This document shows positions 26,698 to 37,893 of a stretch of 64,000 nucleotides of DNA, piece after piece. The notes beneath the pieces were generated by a model. The model was not told the DNA's origin. It did not search any database and saw only the letters and a list, made by a program, of their open reading frames with translations. A program made the translations under genes and the position numbers. Each line of letters opens with the position of its first letter. Within the stretch, counting starts at the first letter, position 1. The DNA lies in the NCBI RefSeq assembly GCF_000325705.1, contig NC_019904.1:4466001-4530000 (forward strand). Direction: 5' to 3'. The DNA is from Echinicola vietnamensis DSM 17526 (GTDB lineage Bacteria > Bacteroidota > Bacteroidia > Cytophagales > Cyclobacteriaceae).

Positions 26698-27858
26698 TCA
26701 CCATTCGGCAAAGCTTCCATCGGCATTTCTCCAAATAGGATTGGCCCAGTGGTGGCCTATTTTCTGTCCTTCCTTGAGTCGCTCTTCATCCATCTCCACA
26801 CCCAATCCCGGTCGATCAAAGAGGTCAATATACCCTTCTTTTAAATCAAACACTTCGGGATTCTTCACATAATCCAACAAGTCAAATCCTTGATTATAGT
26901 GAATTCCCAAGCTGCTCTCTTGGATAAAGGCATTGGCCGAAACAAAGTCCACATGAAGCGCCGAAGCCAAGGATATCGGGCCAAGTGGGCAATGGGGAGC
27001 GATGGTAATATCATAGGCTTCTGCCATCGTGGCGATCCTCCGAACTTCGGAAATCCCCCCTGCATGGCTCAGGTCAGGCTGGATGATATCCACTACTCCC
27101 TGGTGTAGGATTTCCTTAAAATCCCAGCGTGAAAACATACGCTCTCCTGTGGCTATAGGAATAGCCGAATAACGATAAATATGCCCAAGGGCATCATTGT
27201 TTTCGGCCAGGACTGGCTCTTCTATAAACAGGGGGTCGAAGGGGGACAACTCGTCGATCAGACGTTTTACCATGGGCTTGTGCACCCGTCCGTGAAAATC
27301 CAGCCCCACATCCAGGCTATCGCCAAAATGCTGCCGAATCAACTTGATGTTCTCGACCACCTTTTTCACCTCCTTGACCGAAGACACCCAGTCCATTTCT
27401 CCCGTGGCATTCATTTTGACAGCGGTGTAGCCTGCATCCACCTTCTCTTGGGCTTGCTCCAACACCACCTCAGGATGATCTCCACCTATCCAGCAGTACA
27501 TTTTCATCTTCTGGCGCACCGCTCCACCCAACAGCTCGTACACCGGTACATTCAAGTGTTTGCCTTTGATATCCCATAAGGCCTGGTCAATCCCAGAAAG
27601 GGCACTCATCAAAATGGGGCCTCCACGGTAAAATCCACCTCGGTACAGCACTTGCCAAATGTCTTCGATTTCATGGGCGCCCCTTCCTATAAGGTATTGC
27701 TCCATCTCCCGAACACAAGCCGCCACCGTGTCGGCCTTCCCTTCTATCACGGGCTCTCCCCAGCCCACCAAGCCTGACTTCGTGGTAATCTTGACAAATA
27801 GCCACCGCGGTGGCACTTTAAAGAGCTCAATTCGCTCTATTTTAAGATCATTGGACAT
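26698..27858 (-). CDS. dgoD: D-galactonate dehydratase
   Basis: A 386-residue enolase-superfamily enzyme that aligns by eye along its length with E. coli DgoD: PPRWLFVKI, GWGEPVIEGKADTV, YRGGFYRGGPILMSA, GIDQALWDIKGK, LDFHGRV, FIEEPVLAE, ATGERMFSR, QPDLSHAGGI, APHCPLGPI and the C-terminal end DGSFAEW. It converts D-galactonate to 2-keto-3-deoxy-D-galactonate. The start overlaps the aldolase stop by 11 bases. Close match and conserved metal and catalytic motifs make this one of the safer specific calls in the window. Confidence 0.94.
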   Translation of the reverse strand: MSNDLKIERIELFKVPPRWLFVKITTKSGLVGWGEPVIEGKADTVAACVREMEQYLIGRGAHEIEDIWQVLYRGGFYRGGPILMSALSGIDQALWDIKGKHLNVPVYELLGGAVRQKMKMYCWIGGDHPEVVLEQAQEKVDAGYTAVKMNATGEMDWVSSVKEVKKVVENIKLIRQHFGDSLDVGLDFHGRVHKPMVKRLIDELSPFDPLFIEEPVLAENNDALGHIYRYSAIPIATGERMFSRWDFKEILHQGVVDIIQPDLSHAGGISEVRRIATMAEAYDITIAPHCPLGPISLASALHVDFVSANAFIQESSLGIHYNQGFDLLDYVKNPEVFDLKEGYIDLFDRPGLGVEMDEERLKEGQKIGHHWANPIWRNADGSFAEW

Positions 27859-28492
27859 ATTCCTTTATTTTTTCGGTATACTTTCGAACATTATGGGCCA
27901 CCACTTCCTCCGTCAATTTCAGCCCGGCCAATTGGGTCAACACACTCCCCAAGCCAATACCATCGGCACCTGCCTCCATCCAAGAGTGGATCGTTTCCAG
28001 ATGAATGCCTCCCACGGCAAATATCCGTGCATTATCAAATGGCGCTTTGATGGACTTCAGGTAGCCCGGCCCGACATCCCCAGCAGGAAAAAGCTTGATC
28101 ATATCGGCGCCATTTTCCAGTGCCAATCCTATTTCCGTAGGCGTCAATGCACCCATGATCACGGGAATGCCGTGCGCATGTGCCAAGGAAATCACACCTA
28201 CATGCGTATTGGGAGAGACCAGAAACTGCGCCCCTGCTGCTATGGCTTCCTTGGCCGAGGCTTCATTGATCACGGTGCCGGCCCCTATTAAAATATCCGG
28301 GTAAAGCTGCCTGTTTTCTTTAATTTGTGCCGCGTAGTCGGGGCTATTGGTTGTGATTTCCAACACTTTAACACCACCTTTCACCAGTCCGGCAATTAAA
28401 ACGGGCAACGTACCCGCATCGCTGACCCGTAGGATGGCGATGAGTTTCTCCTGAAGAATGAAATCACCAATTTCTGTTCTGGTCATGCTCAT
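27848..28492 (-). CDS. dgoA: 2-dehydro-3-deoxy-6-phosphogalactonate/phosphogluconate aldolase (Eda/DgoA family)
   Basis: A 214-residue class I aldolase of the KDPG/KDPGal family. Motifs are LIAILRV, KVLEITTNSP with the catalytic Glu, IGAGTVINE, AGAQFLVSP, and MIKLFPAGD containing the Schiff-base Lys. It should split 2-keto-3-deoxy-6-phosphogalactonate into pyruvate and glyceraldehyde-3-phosphate. It lies between the regulator (ATGA overlap at 28489-28492) and dgoD. The expected upstream kinase DgoK is not encoded in the window. M3 (28486) is an alternative start. Family certain; galactonate specificity inferred from dgoD. Confidence 0.88.
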   Translation of the reverse strand: MSMTRTEIGDFILQEKLIAILRVSDAGTLPVLIAGLVKGGVKVLEITTNSPDYAAQIKENRQLYPDILIGAGTVINEASAKEAIAAGAQFLVSPNTHVGVISLAHAHGIPVIMGALTPTEIGLALENGADMIKLFPAGDVGPGYLKSIKAPFDNARIFAVGGIHLETIHSWMEAGADGIGLGSVLTQLAGLKLTEEVVAHNVRKYTEKIKEYVQ

Positions 28493-29229
28493 GTTCGGTC
28501 AATGGATTTGATCACGTGAAGGTAATTTTTACGGGTGTCGTGCAAGTGCTTCTCCATCGCTTCCTGGGCTCCATACGGATCCTGCCTAATCACTGCTTCC
28601 AAAATTTCCTGATGGTGCTGAAGCATGATGGCCTTCTCGGCCTCCAAGTTTCCGGAAGCAGGCTTGGCAAATACATTCATTTTGAATTTTGGCATCAAGC
28701 TGAATACAGGACTTAACAGAAGTTCCAGAACCTTATTGTCGGCAATGGACAGTAATATCCGATGGTAGTCATTGTCCAATTCCGCTTCGAACTGCTTATC
28801 CTCCAAAGGACATGCCCGCATGGCGTCCATGTTCTTTTCCAGCAGCTGTATATCCTCTTCAGTCCTTTTAATGGCCGCTTCAGCAGCGATTCTTGGCTCT
28901 AGTATCCGCCTGGCTTCGATGGTCTGCAGCATCAGGTCCTTGTCTGAGGACAGCTCAAAAAACATGTTCAGCATCTCCGAAGCATTTTGTACGCTTACTT
29001 CCGATACAAAAGCTCCACTTCCCTTTTTTACTACCACAATACCCCGGGCACTTAACGTTTTTATAGCCTCCCTGATCGCGGTTCTGCTGACATTAAAAGC
29101 CTTGGAAAGTTCATTCTCCGTGGGGATTTTTTGCCCAGGAAGGTATTTCCCATCCCTTATGGACTGGGTGAGCACCTCTTCTACCTGTTCGCTAAGGGAT
29201 TTCCGATTGCCTATCTCACTAAATTCCAT
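28489..29229 (-). CDS. FadR-type GntR transcriptional regulator (FCD domain), probable galactonate regulator
   Basis: A 246-residue regulator with an N-terminal GntR winged helix (~10-75: GKYLPGQKIPTENELSKAF, VSRTAIREAIKTL, GIVVVKKGSGAFV) and an all-helical FCD ligand-binding domain (IEARRILEPRIAAEAAIK, DNDYHRILLSIADNKVL, HHQEILEAVIRQDP) with the conserved metal-site His residues. It heads the operon with the KDPGal aldolase and dgoD and overlaps the aldolase start by 4 bases. By analogy with E. coli DgoR, it probably represses the operon until galactonate is present. Confidence 0.92.
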   Translation of the reverse strand: MEFSEIGNRKSLSEQVEEVLTQSIRDGKYLPGQKIPTENELSKAFNVSRTAIREAIKTLSARGIVVVKKGSGAFVSEVSVQNASEMLNMFFELSSDKDLMLQTIEARRILEPRIAAEAAIKRTEEDIQLLEKNMDAMRACPLEDKQFEAELDNDYHRILLSIADNKVLELLLSPVFSLMPKFKMNVFAKPASGNLEAEKAIMLQHHQEILEAVIRQDPYGAQEAMEKHLHDTRKNYLHVIKSIDRT

Positions 29230-29254
29230 GTTTATATATTTTTCTCAAAATATA

Positions 29255-29278
29255 AATTTGTCATACATCATACAAATT
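29255..29278 (-). promoter_or_regulatory. Candidate FadR/GntR-type operator
   Basis: AATTTGT-N10-ACAAATT is a perfect inverted repeat starting 26 bases upstream of the regulator ATG. On the minus strand the core reads TTGTATGATGTATGACAA, like operators of FCD-type GntR regulators. Its place in the divergent gap could allow control of both the galactonate operon and the beta-galactosidase. Confidence 0.5.
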
Positions 29279-29331
29279 AACGATTGAAATATTGAAAAAT
29301 TTCTCTTGACTTTACGTCATTCCAAATCCCC

Positions 29332-29400
29332 TATACTTCGTACCTTTTACATGATACTTGATACTTGATACTTGCTACTTTTGTCCTGCTACCTGCTACA
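29332..29400. repeat. Degenerate TACTTGATACTTG tandem repeat
   Basis: The divergent gap contains ATACTTCGTACC, then GATACTTGATACTTGATACTTG, then GCTACTTTTGTCCTGCTACCTGCTAC: imperfect ~7-base units. Related stretches occur at about 26670-26695 and 39612-39665, always between genes. Confidence 0.6.
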
Positions 29401-29519
29401 TTATTCCTTCCTCTTGGCTCTGTCCGCTGACCTAGCTACTCGGCATCCCCCCCAATGCAGAACAGTTTTCTCGAATAATTATATTTTTTTTGAATGAAAT
29501 TGGTACTCATAACCTATAA

Positions 29520-32360
<2,841 letters not shown>

Positions 32361-32388
32361 CCACTATCCATAACTAACACATGACCTT

Positions 32389-32433
32389 AAAGCGGCTGAT
32401 CCTAAAATATTTGGGGCAGCCGCTTTATTTTTT
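32389..32433 (+). terminator. Rho-independent terminator after the GH2 gene
   Basis: A 10-bp stem AAAGCGGCTG / CAGCCGCTTT with an 18-base loop is followed by ATTTTTT. It begins 28 bases after the GH2 stop. Confidence 0.85.
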
Positions 32434-32680
32434 GCCTTTTGGTCAAGTATGTATGATCCAGGATAAACATTAAATAGATAAAACGGATGCAGACAGATTT
32501 GCAATGGTATTCGCATCCTATCGGTGTTGAGCCGCGTTTATCCTTGGCCAATTGGGATTAAAACACCATTATCACTTTTGGTTATGGGCTATAAACATAA
32601 AGAAAGGTCCGAAACGAATGGTAAATGCCCTAATACCGAAAAGCTTCTTTATTTTTGCACTGCAATCAATGTAACCAAAA
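32434..32680 (+). promoter_or_regulatory. Leader and promoter of the HPP gene
   Basis: Non-coding. An exact TAnnTTTG box (TATTTTTG, 32650-32657) lies 23 bases ahead of the GTG start of the HPP gene, giving a leader of about 17 bases. No clear -33 TTTG was found. A GGATGC/GCATCC inverted pair lies near 32485-32518. Nothing else is seen. Confidence 0.45.
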
Positions 32681-33307
32681 GTGAAAAAAGTCCAACGGGG
32701 ATACCGAAAAGCCCGATATGTCGTTTACAAGCAGACCATTCTAAACCCAATTGACCATCTATGGACCTTTATTGGTGGATTCTTGGGGATCGGGGCCATT
32801 GCCTATATCCAATCGGAATTGCATCGGTTTGGGGTATTGGAAAACGTCTTCTTGATCGGCTCTTTTGGCGCTTCAGCCGTTTTGGTGTATGGAGCCACCA
32901 ACAGCCCCCTTGCCCAACCCAGAAACCTGATCTTTGGCCATACCGTCAGTGCCTTCGTAGGGGTCTTAGTGATGAATACCGTGGGAAACCTGGACATTTT
33001 CTGGCTAACTTGTGCCGTGGCAGTTTCCCTTGCCATCATTGCCATGCAAATCCTCAAGGCCCTCCATCCCCCGGGCGGAGCTACTGCCTTGATAGCTGTC
33101 ATTGGCACTCCGAAAATACAGAAACTTGGCTTTTTATATGTGCTGAGCCCTGTGTTTACCGGGGCATTGATCCTGTTGATCATCGCCCTTTTGGTGAATA
33201 ATATCCCCAAAGACCGCCACTATCCTTATAATCCAAAAGTCTCTCCTTACATGGGCAGAAGGAAAAAATACTGGCTAAATCTCCAACGGGCACTGGGCAT
33301 TCGATAA
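32681..33307 (+). CDS. HPP-family integral membrane protein
   Basis: A 208-residue protein with four to five membrane segments (WTFIGGFLGIGAIAYIQ, NVFLIGSFGASAVLVYG, FWLTCAVAVSLAIIAMQIL, LSPVFTGALILLIIALLV) and the family hallmark LHPPGGATALIAV. It also has the conserved SPLAQPRNLIFGHTVSAFVGV. HPP proteins are chiefly known in plastids and cyanobacteria as nitrite transporters; the role in Bacteroidota is not settled. The start is a GTG, supported by the promoter box 23 bases upstream and by the lack of an ATG before the first helix. It stands alone between the GH2 gene and the convergent sulfatase locus. Confidence 0.85.
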   Translation: MKKVQRGYRKARYVVYKQTILNPIDHLWTFIGGFLGIGAIAYIQSELHRFGVLENVFLIGSFGASAVLVYGATNSPLAQPRNLIFGHTVSAFVGVLVMNTVGNLDIFWLTCAVAVSLAIIAMQILKALHPPGGATALIAVIGTPKIQKLGFLYVLSPVFTGALILLIIALLVNNIPKDRHYPYNPKVSPYMGRRKKYWLNLQRALGIR

Positions 33308-33314
33308 AAAGACC

Positions 33315-33360
33315 TAAAGCCTTCGCGACTATATTTCGCTACCAGAAGGTAATGGCTTTA
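33315..33360 (-). terminator. Candidate terminator between the HPP gene and sulfatase 1
   Basis: TAAAGCC and GGCTTTA arms, with GAAGG/CCTTC pairing inside, form a hairpin in this convergent gap. On the minus strand it is followed by GGTCTTTTTATC, so it could end sulfatase transcription. Confidence 0.4.
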
Positions 33361-33376
33361 TCAACTGCCCTACTCC

Positions 33377-35017
33377 CTAACGATCGCGCTCCATAATTGC
33401 CTTTACCTTATCCCAAGGTTCCACTTGATGGTTTTCCGCCCACTGCTCCCACAAGCCAGCCATTTCATCCACCTTCTCGGGCATGCTGGAGGCAAGGTCA
33501 TGAAGCTCGGTACGGTCATTTTTCATGTTATAAAGCTCCCACTGTTGTGGCCCCTCATCATTCCATTTCATGACCAATTTATAATCTCCATCCCTGATGG
33601 CCTTGTTTCCTTCATGCTCCCAAAAAATGGGCTGCTCTCTTTTTGTTTCGGCTACTCCTTGAATCAGTGGCAGCAAGCTTTCCCCGACGGGTTGGGGCAA
33701 CCGTTTTCCTGATTTCTGCGTGGGATATTTTGCTCCGGTCAGCTCCATAAGCGTCGCCATGATATCGGGCAAATGACCATATTGATCCACCAAAGTCCCC
33801 CTGCGATCAGCAGCAATGCCCTCGGGCCAGTGGACGATAAATGGCGAGGAAATGCCGCCTTCATGGATCCAGTGTTTATACTCTCTAAAAGGAGTATTGG
33901 AAGCATTGGCCCAAGCCTGGCCATAGGTAAGAAAATAGCCCTTAAGGGTCTCCAATTGCGCTGCAGGACCTCCTCCCAAAGGCCCTCCTTCAGCACAGGC
34001 ACCATTGTCATCCAAGAAAATGATAAGGGTATTATCCAGTTCACCTTGTGCTTCCAAATGGTTTACCAGTTTTCCGATATTCTGATCCATCCGGTCGACT
34101 TGGGCGGCATAAATCGCCATCCTTAGGGCCATTTCTTCTTGTTTTTCCGCTGGAAGTTCATCCCAATCTTGTGCATCTTGGGGGGACATCGACCAGTCTT
34201 CCTCGATCAATCCCATGGCTACCATCCGCTCGTAACGCTCCTGTCGAAGTTTTCCCCAGCCCTCCTTGTAGCGCTTCCGGTACTTGTCTATATCCTCTTT
34301 AGGTGCCTGAATAGGCCAATGGGGTGCATTATACGCCAAATACAGAAAAAAGGGAGCTTCCCCCTCACCACTGGCCTTATCGATAAAGGAAATGGCCTTG
34401 TCCGTAAAGGCATCGGTCGTATAATAATTGGGATCAGTAATGGGAATGGTATTATTCTGTTCTGTAATCCCCCGAGGGTGAGTAGGCGCAAAATAATTGG
34501 TGGCTCCAGCCAAAATTCCATAAAACTGCTCAAAGCCCCGCTGCAGTGGCCACATCCTTTCCTCCTCCATGCCTAAGTGCCATTTTCCAGACATGAGCGT
34601 ATGGTAACCGGCAGATTTCAGCAATTCAGCTAAGGTAACCGTCTGTGTGCTGAGCACTCCGCGATAGCCTGGAATATGGTAATCGTGATACTCACTCAAC
34701 GGCGGATTGGTCATATGGCCAATCCCCGTTTGGTGAGGGTACAATCCTGTCATCAAGGAAGCCCGTGTGGGGCAGCATCGCGCCGTATTATAAAACTGCG
34801 TAAACCGCAAACCGTTTTGAGCCAATTTATCCAAATGAGGCGTATGGATCTCTCCGCCATAGCAGCCAAGATCTGAATAGCCCATATCATCCGACATGAT
34901 CAGGATAATATTAGGCTTTTGGCTTTCATGCGTGTTGCTGTTGTCTGCACGTTTACCGCAGCCATAGCATACGATCAACAGGCTCAGCAGCCACAAACTT
35001 CCCTTGTGCATCATCAT
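33377..35017 (-). CDS. Arylsulfatase-type sulfatase (family S1), lipoprotein
   Basis: A 546-residue type I sulfatase. The N-terminus is a lipoprotein signal (LLIVCYGCGKRAD). The first metal site is IILIMSDDMGYSDLG. The maturation motif is RCCPTRASLMTG, with Cys81 expected to become formylglycine (C-x-P-x-R). SGKWHLG and FFLYLAYNAPHWP supply other active-site residues. Architecture resembles Pseudomonas arylsulfatase-like enzymes. It removes sulfate esters from a glycan in the periplasm or at the surface. It starts 13 bases after sulfatase 2, so the two are co-transcribed. Confidence 0.93.
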   Translation of the reverse strand: MMMHKGSLWLLSLLIVCYGCGKRADNSNTHESQKPNIILIMSDDMGYSDLGCYGGEIHTPHLDKLAQNGLRFTQFYNTARCCPTRASLMTGLYPHQTGIGHMTNPPLSEYHDYHIPGYRGVLSTQTVTLAELLKSAGYHTLMSGKWHLGMEEERMWPLQRGFEQFYGILAGATNYFAPTHPRGITEQNNTIPITDPNYYTTDAFTDKAISFIDKASGEGEAPFFLYLAYNAPHWPIQAPKEDIDKYRKRYKEGWGKLRQERYERMVAMGLIEEDWSMSPQDAQDWDELPAEKQEEMALRMAIYAAQVDRMDQNIGKLVNHLEAQGELDNTLIIFLDDNGACAEGGPLGGGPAAQLETLKGYFLTYGQAWANASNTPFREYKHWIHEGGISSPFIVHWPEGIAADRRGTLVDQYGHLPDIMATLMELTGAKYPTQKSGKRLPQPVGESLLPLIQGVAETKREQPIFWEHEGNKAIRDGDYKLVMKWNDEGPQQWELYNMKNDRTELHDLASSMPEKVDEMAGLWEQWAENHQVEPWDKVKAIMERDR

Positions 35018-35030
35018 ATCCGTTTATTCG

Positions 35031-36545
35031 TTAAGGAAGCCTTTTGGCTTTGGGATATTGGTCCAATTTAGCTTCCAAGTCTTTGATTACTTCCGGGTTT
35101 TCTGCTGCAATGTTTTTGGTTTCCTGAGCGTCCTTTTGATAATCGTACAATTCGTAAATCACTTCTTTTTGCTTGTCTTGGGTATGGGTCCAGCGGATCA
35201 TCCGATACCGGTCTGTACGGATCGCTTCCCCCAAATAGCCTCCACGATTATAGGCATGATATGCATGATCTTTGATGATCTCATTTCCGTTCATCAGGGT
35301 AGGTGTAAGGTCGATGCCGTCAATAGGCTGTGGTCCCGACGGCCGGTCCAATCCAGCCAATGCGGCCAAGGTCGGAAAGATGTCCACCGTTTCGGCAAAC
35401 TGCTTGGTGCTGCTGCCGCTGGCCGTCACCCCAGGAGCCCTAAAAATGATCGGAATCCGATTGGCCTGCTCGTAATTGGTGTGTTTAGTCCAGATGGCAT
35501 GATCACCCAAATGCCAGCCATGGTCTCCCCATAGGACAACTATCGTATTTTCATCCAAATCCAATCGCTCCAGCTCCCGCAGGACTTTGCCCACCTGGGC
35601 ATCCATATAGGTCAGACTGGCATAATAGCCATGTACCAATTTTCGCTGCAAGTCCTTTTCATAAACGTGTTGGTGATGGGGAATGGGGAAAAACTGGTTG
35701 ATCTCCCCTCCTCTTTTGACCGCAAAATCTGGAGCTCCTTCGGGCCCTTCCTCAAACTCCGCCAAAGGCAATGTTTCCGGATCATACATGTCCCAGTATT
35801 TTTGGGGTACACTGAAAGGCAAATGCGGCCGGGCAAATCCTACCGCCATAAAGAAAGGCTGGTCCGGTGCTTTGCTCAGGTCACGCAACCGATCGATGGC
35901 ATGACGGGCCACACGGCCATCTGCATAGGCCTCATCCGTGACATCTGGGCTTTCCCAAGCCGCCCCCCGTGGCAATTCATGATTGGGAGGCGTGCCTTCA
36001 ATGTACATTCGCGTGTTTTCGAAAAATGCCTCTTCACGGGTCAGTTGTCCATGCGTACTTTCTGGCTCCACGTATTCGATCACTTTCTCCTTCCAATGTG
36101 GGATGCTCCAAGAAGCAGCGTCATTGGTATTGCCATGACCGATATGGAATACCTTCCCCATGGACTCTGCATGGTATCCTGCTGCCCTAAAATACTGCGG
36201 CATCGTTACGGCATCAGGAATAACGTCCCTAAACTCTTTGCCAAAATCATACAATCCCGTGCTGGTAGATCGGGATCCCAAGATCAAATTGTAGCGACTG
36301 GAAACACAGACCGCTTGATTACAATAGGCTTGATCGAAACGCATACCGCTATTGGCCAAGCCGTCAATGTTTGGGCTGATGGCGTGCTCATCACCATATG
36401 CCCCCAAATTGGGCTTGAGATCATCCACCAGTATCAACAGTATATTGGGTTTTTCTTTCTGCTGTGCCATGGCCGAAGGCACTGCAAAGAGTATTAGCAC
36501 AAAAGAAACCCACCATTTCACTCCTTTAAAACAATTATTTTTCAT
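35031..36545 (-). CDS. Iduronate-2-sulfatase-like sulfatase with non-canonical C-x-S-x-R motif
   Basis: A 504-residue sulfatase with a signal peptide (ends AVPSAMAQQ). Metal and substrate motifs are present (NILLILVDDLKPNLGAYGD, SMGKVFHIGH, FFMAVGFARPHLPF, VVLWGDHGWHLGDH), and the overall type is like iduronate-2-sulfatases. The maturation motif reads AVCVSSRYNLILGSR, with Cys80 in C-V-S-S-R: serine replaces the Pro (or Ala) normally required. I checked this directly on the nucleotide sequence. Whether it is still converted to formylglycine is unclear. It probably forms an operon with sulfatase 1 downstream. A repeat element separates it from the GH43 gene upstream. Confidence 0.9.
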   Translation of the reverse strand: MKNNCFKGVKWWVSFVLILFAVPSAMAQQKEKPNILLILVDDLKPNLGAYGDEHAISPNIDGLANSGMRFDQAYCNQAVCVSSRYNLILGSRSTSTGLYDFGKEFRDVIPDAVTMPQYFRAAGYHAESMGKVFHIGHGNTNDAASWSIPHWKEKVIEYVEPESTHGQLTREEAFFENTRMYIEGTPPNHELPRGAAWESPDVTDEAYADGRVARHAIDRLRDLSKAPDQPFFMAVGFARPHLPFSVPQKYWDMYDPETLPLAEFEEGPEGAPDFAVKRGGEINQFFPIPHHQHVYEKDLQRKLVHGYYASLTYMDAQVGKVLRELERLDLDENTIVVLWGDHGWHLGDHAIWTKHTNYEQANRIPIIFRAPGVTASGSSTKQFAETVDIFPTLAALAGLDRPSGPQPIDGIDLTPTLMNGNEIIKDHAYHAYNRGGYLGEAIRTDRYRMIRWTHTQDKQKEVIYELYDYQKDAQETKNIAAENPEVIKDLEAKLDQYPKAKRLP

Positions 36546-36628
36546 ACTATTTAATTAATTTTTCACTTTGTATTCCTATAAAATTACTGAGCGTTCCAAA
36601 ACTGCCTCATTGGTACCGCTTCTCTCAC

Positions 36629-36735
36629 CGTCATTGCGAGGAGGAGGAACGACGACGAAGCAATCCCGTGTACAGAAGCTGAGATGGCCTGCCTGCGTTA
36701 AACAGGCTTCTCCGCTGTGGTGGATCGCAATGACG
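36629..36735. repeat. MITE-like palindromic repeat bounded by CGTCATTGCGA / TCGCAATGACG
   Basis: A 107-base intergenic element has perfect 11-base terminal inverted repeats. Its interior is AGGAGGAGGAACGACGACGA, then AGCAATCC, and an inner CCTG...CAGG stem. Elements beginning CGTCATTGCGAGGA...AAGCAATCC are widespread dispersed repeats in bacterial genomes. It has no coding capacity and no flanking transposase. Confidence 0.7.
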
Positions 36736-36759
36736 TATTTCCATTGTTTTAATCAAATG

Positions 36760-37893
36760 CTACTCAAACTGCTGGGCCTCATCTGGACCTGGCAGGGCAT
36801 AATCTGGATCAAGCGCGCGGATATATATTTCACCATCATCCAATACCTTCACCTCTAATGGCACAATCGTCGTACCCTGCTCATTGATGGTCTGGGCCGT
36901 CTCACCCAAGTCCACTTCTTGAATCCCCTCCTTGCTTACCGGCGGTACATTACCATTGTAAAAAGCGGTGCACCACCATCTTCCTGCTTTGTCCTGAAAG
37001 GGAGTGCCATGTCCCAGAAACCGTCCCACAAACTTCCTTGGCCCGTAAGGACCGGTAATATTGTCCGCGGTACAATAATAAAGGTTATAAGAGCCCTTTC
37101 GCATCTTATCAGTGGACCAAGCGGTACCAAAATGCACATATTTACCCCCTATTTTCCTGATGGTAGCCCCCTCATGGCCGATTACCCGATCAGAAGGATC
37201 GATCCGCTTTGGTTCGGCTGCCAGTCCGGTGAATCCCGGTTTGATGGGTGCGATAAAGGTATTTCCCCACAGCAAATACCAGGTACCATCGTCGTCCTTA
37301 AACAAACTGGGATCGTGCTTGTTCCGCATATCATCTCCCATGGGAAATGAAAAAGGACCAGCCATATCCTCTCCTTCTGAAATGGCCAGATTGGCTCCGC
37401 CTTGGACAGGATCCGGGGAAGTGTGTACATAGATCCATTTACCGGCTACATGATACAGCTCTGGCGCCCACAATCTCCAATCACTCGCGGGCTTTTCATT
37501 CAGTTTATCGGGCATTTTTTGAGCCCAGTATCCTTCCGCAAGGTCAAACGGCTCCCCAAGAGACTCCCATTCCAGCAGGTCTTCACTTCTCCACACCCTA
37601 ATCTTATGCCCCACGATACTTGGTTTGCCAAACAACTCCATGTTTGCTGCATCCAAGCCTGTATTATAAGGCTCGGTCTCCTCCCGTGGATCATGGGGCA
37701 AAGGAGTGGTCCCTGTCAGGTAATAATATCCGTCATGGTCCAAGTAAATATACGGATCCCGAATCCATCCTTCCTTTAGAAATATCGCCTTATCATGCGC
37801 CTTAAATGCCGCTTCCTTGCTTTGCTTACTACAGCTAGCAAATACCAACGCACTGCCCATGATGACCAACTGTACTACTTTCTTAATGCTCAT
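36760..37893 (-). CDS. Glycoside hydrolase family 43-like lipoprotein
   Basis: A 377-residue five-bladed beta-propeller hydrolase. A lipoprotein signal (ALVFASCSKQS) is followed by the GH43-clan catalytic set: base Asp46 in IRDPYIY, pKa-modulating Asp in KHDPSLFKDDDG, and acid Glu in IGHEGATIRK. RVWRSEDLLEWE and WAPELYHVAGKWI are also typical. Relatives act on alpha-L-arabinofuranosyl, xylosyl, galactosyl or anhydrogalactosyl linkages, so the exact specificity is open. Its start overlaps the sulfatase 3 stop by 11 bases, so desulfation and cleavage are probably coupled. It is the only glycosidase in this sulfatase locus. Confidence 0.85.
   Translation of the reverse strand: MSIKKVVQLVIMGSALVFASCSKQSKEAAFKAHDKAIFLKEGWIRDPYIYLDHDGYYYLTGTTPLPHDPREETEPYNTGLDAANMELFGKPSIVGHKIRVWRSEDLLEWESLGEPFDLAEGYWAQKMPDKLNEKPASDWRLWAPELYHVAGKWIYVHTSPDPVQGGANLAISEGEDMAGPFSFPMGDDMRNKHDPSLFKDDDGTWYLLWGNTFIAPIKPGFTGLAAEPKRIDPSDRVIGHEGATIRKIGGKYVHFGTAWSTDKMRKGSYNLYYCTADNITGPYGPRKFVGRFLGHGTPFQDKAGRWWCTAFYNGNVPPVSKEGIQEVDLGETAQTINEQGTTIVPLEVKVLDDGEIYIRALDPDYALPGPDEAQQFE

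Noticed and set aside
32524..32754. 76-codon plus-strand frame before the HPP gene
   Set aside because: Overlaps the promoter box and the first codons of the HPP gene in another frame; composition is not protein-like.
35631..36497. 288-codon plus-strand frame opposite sulfatase 2
   Set aside because: It is antisense to a complete sulfatase with conserved motifs. Its translation is low-complexity and without recognisable domains.
36568..36858. 96-codon plus-strand frame near the sulfatase/GH43 gap
   Set aside because: Covers the MITE-like repeat and the antisense end of the GH43 gene.
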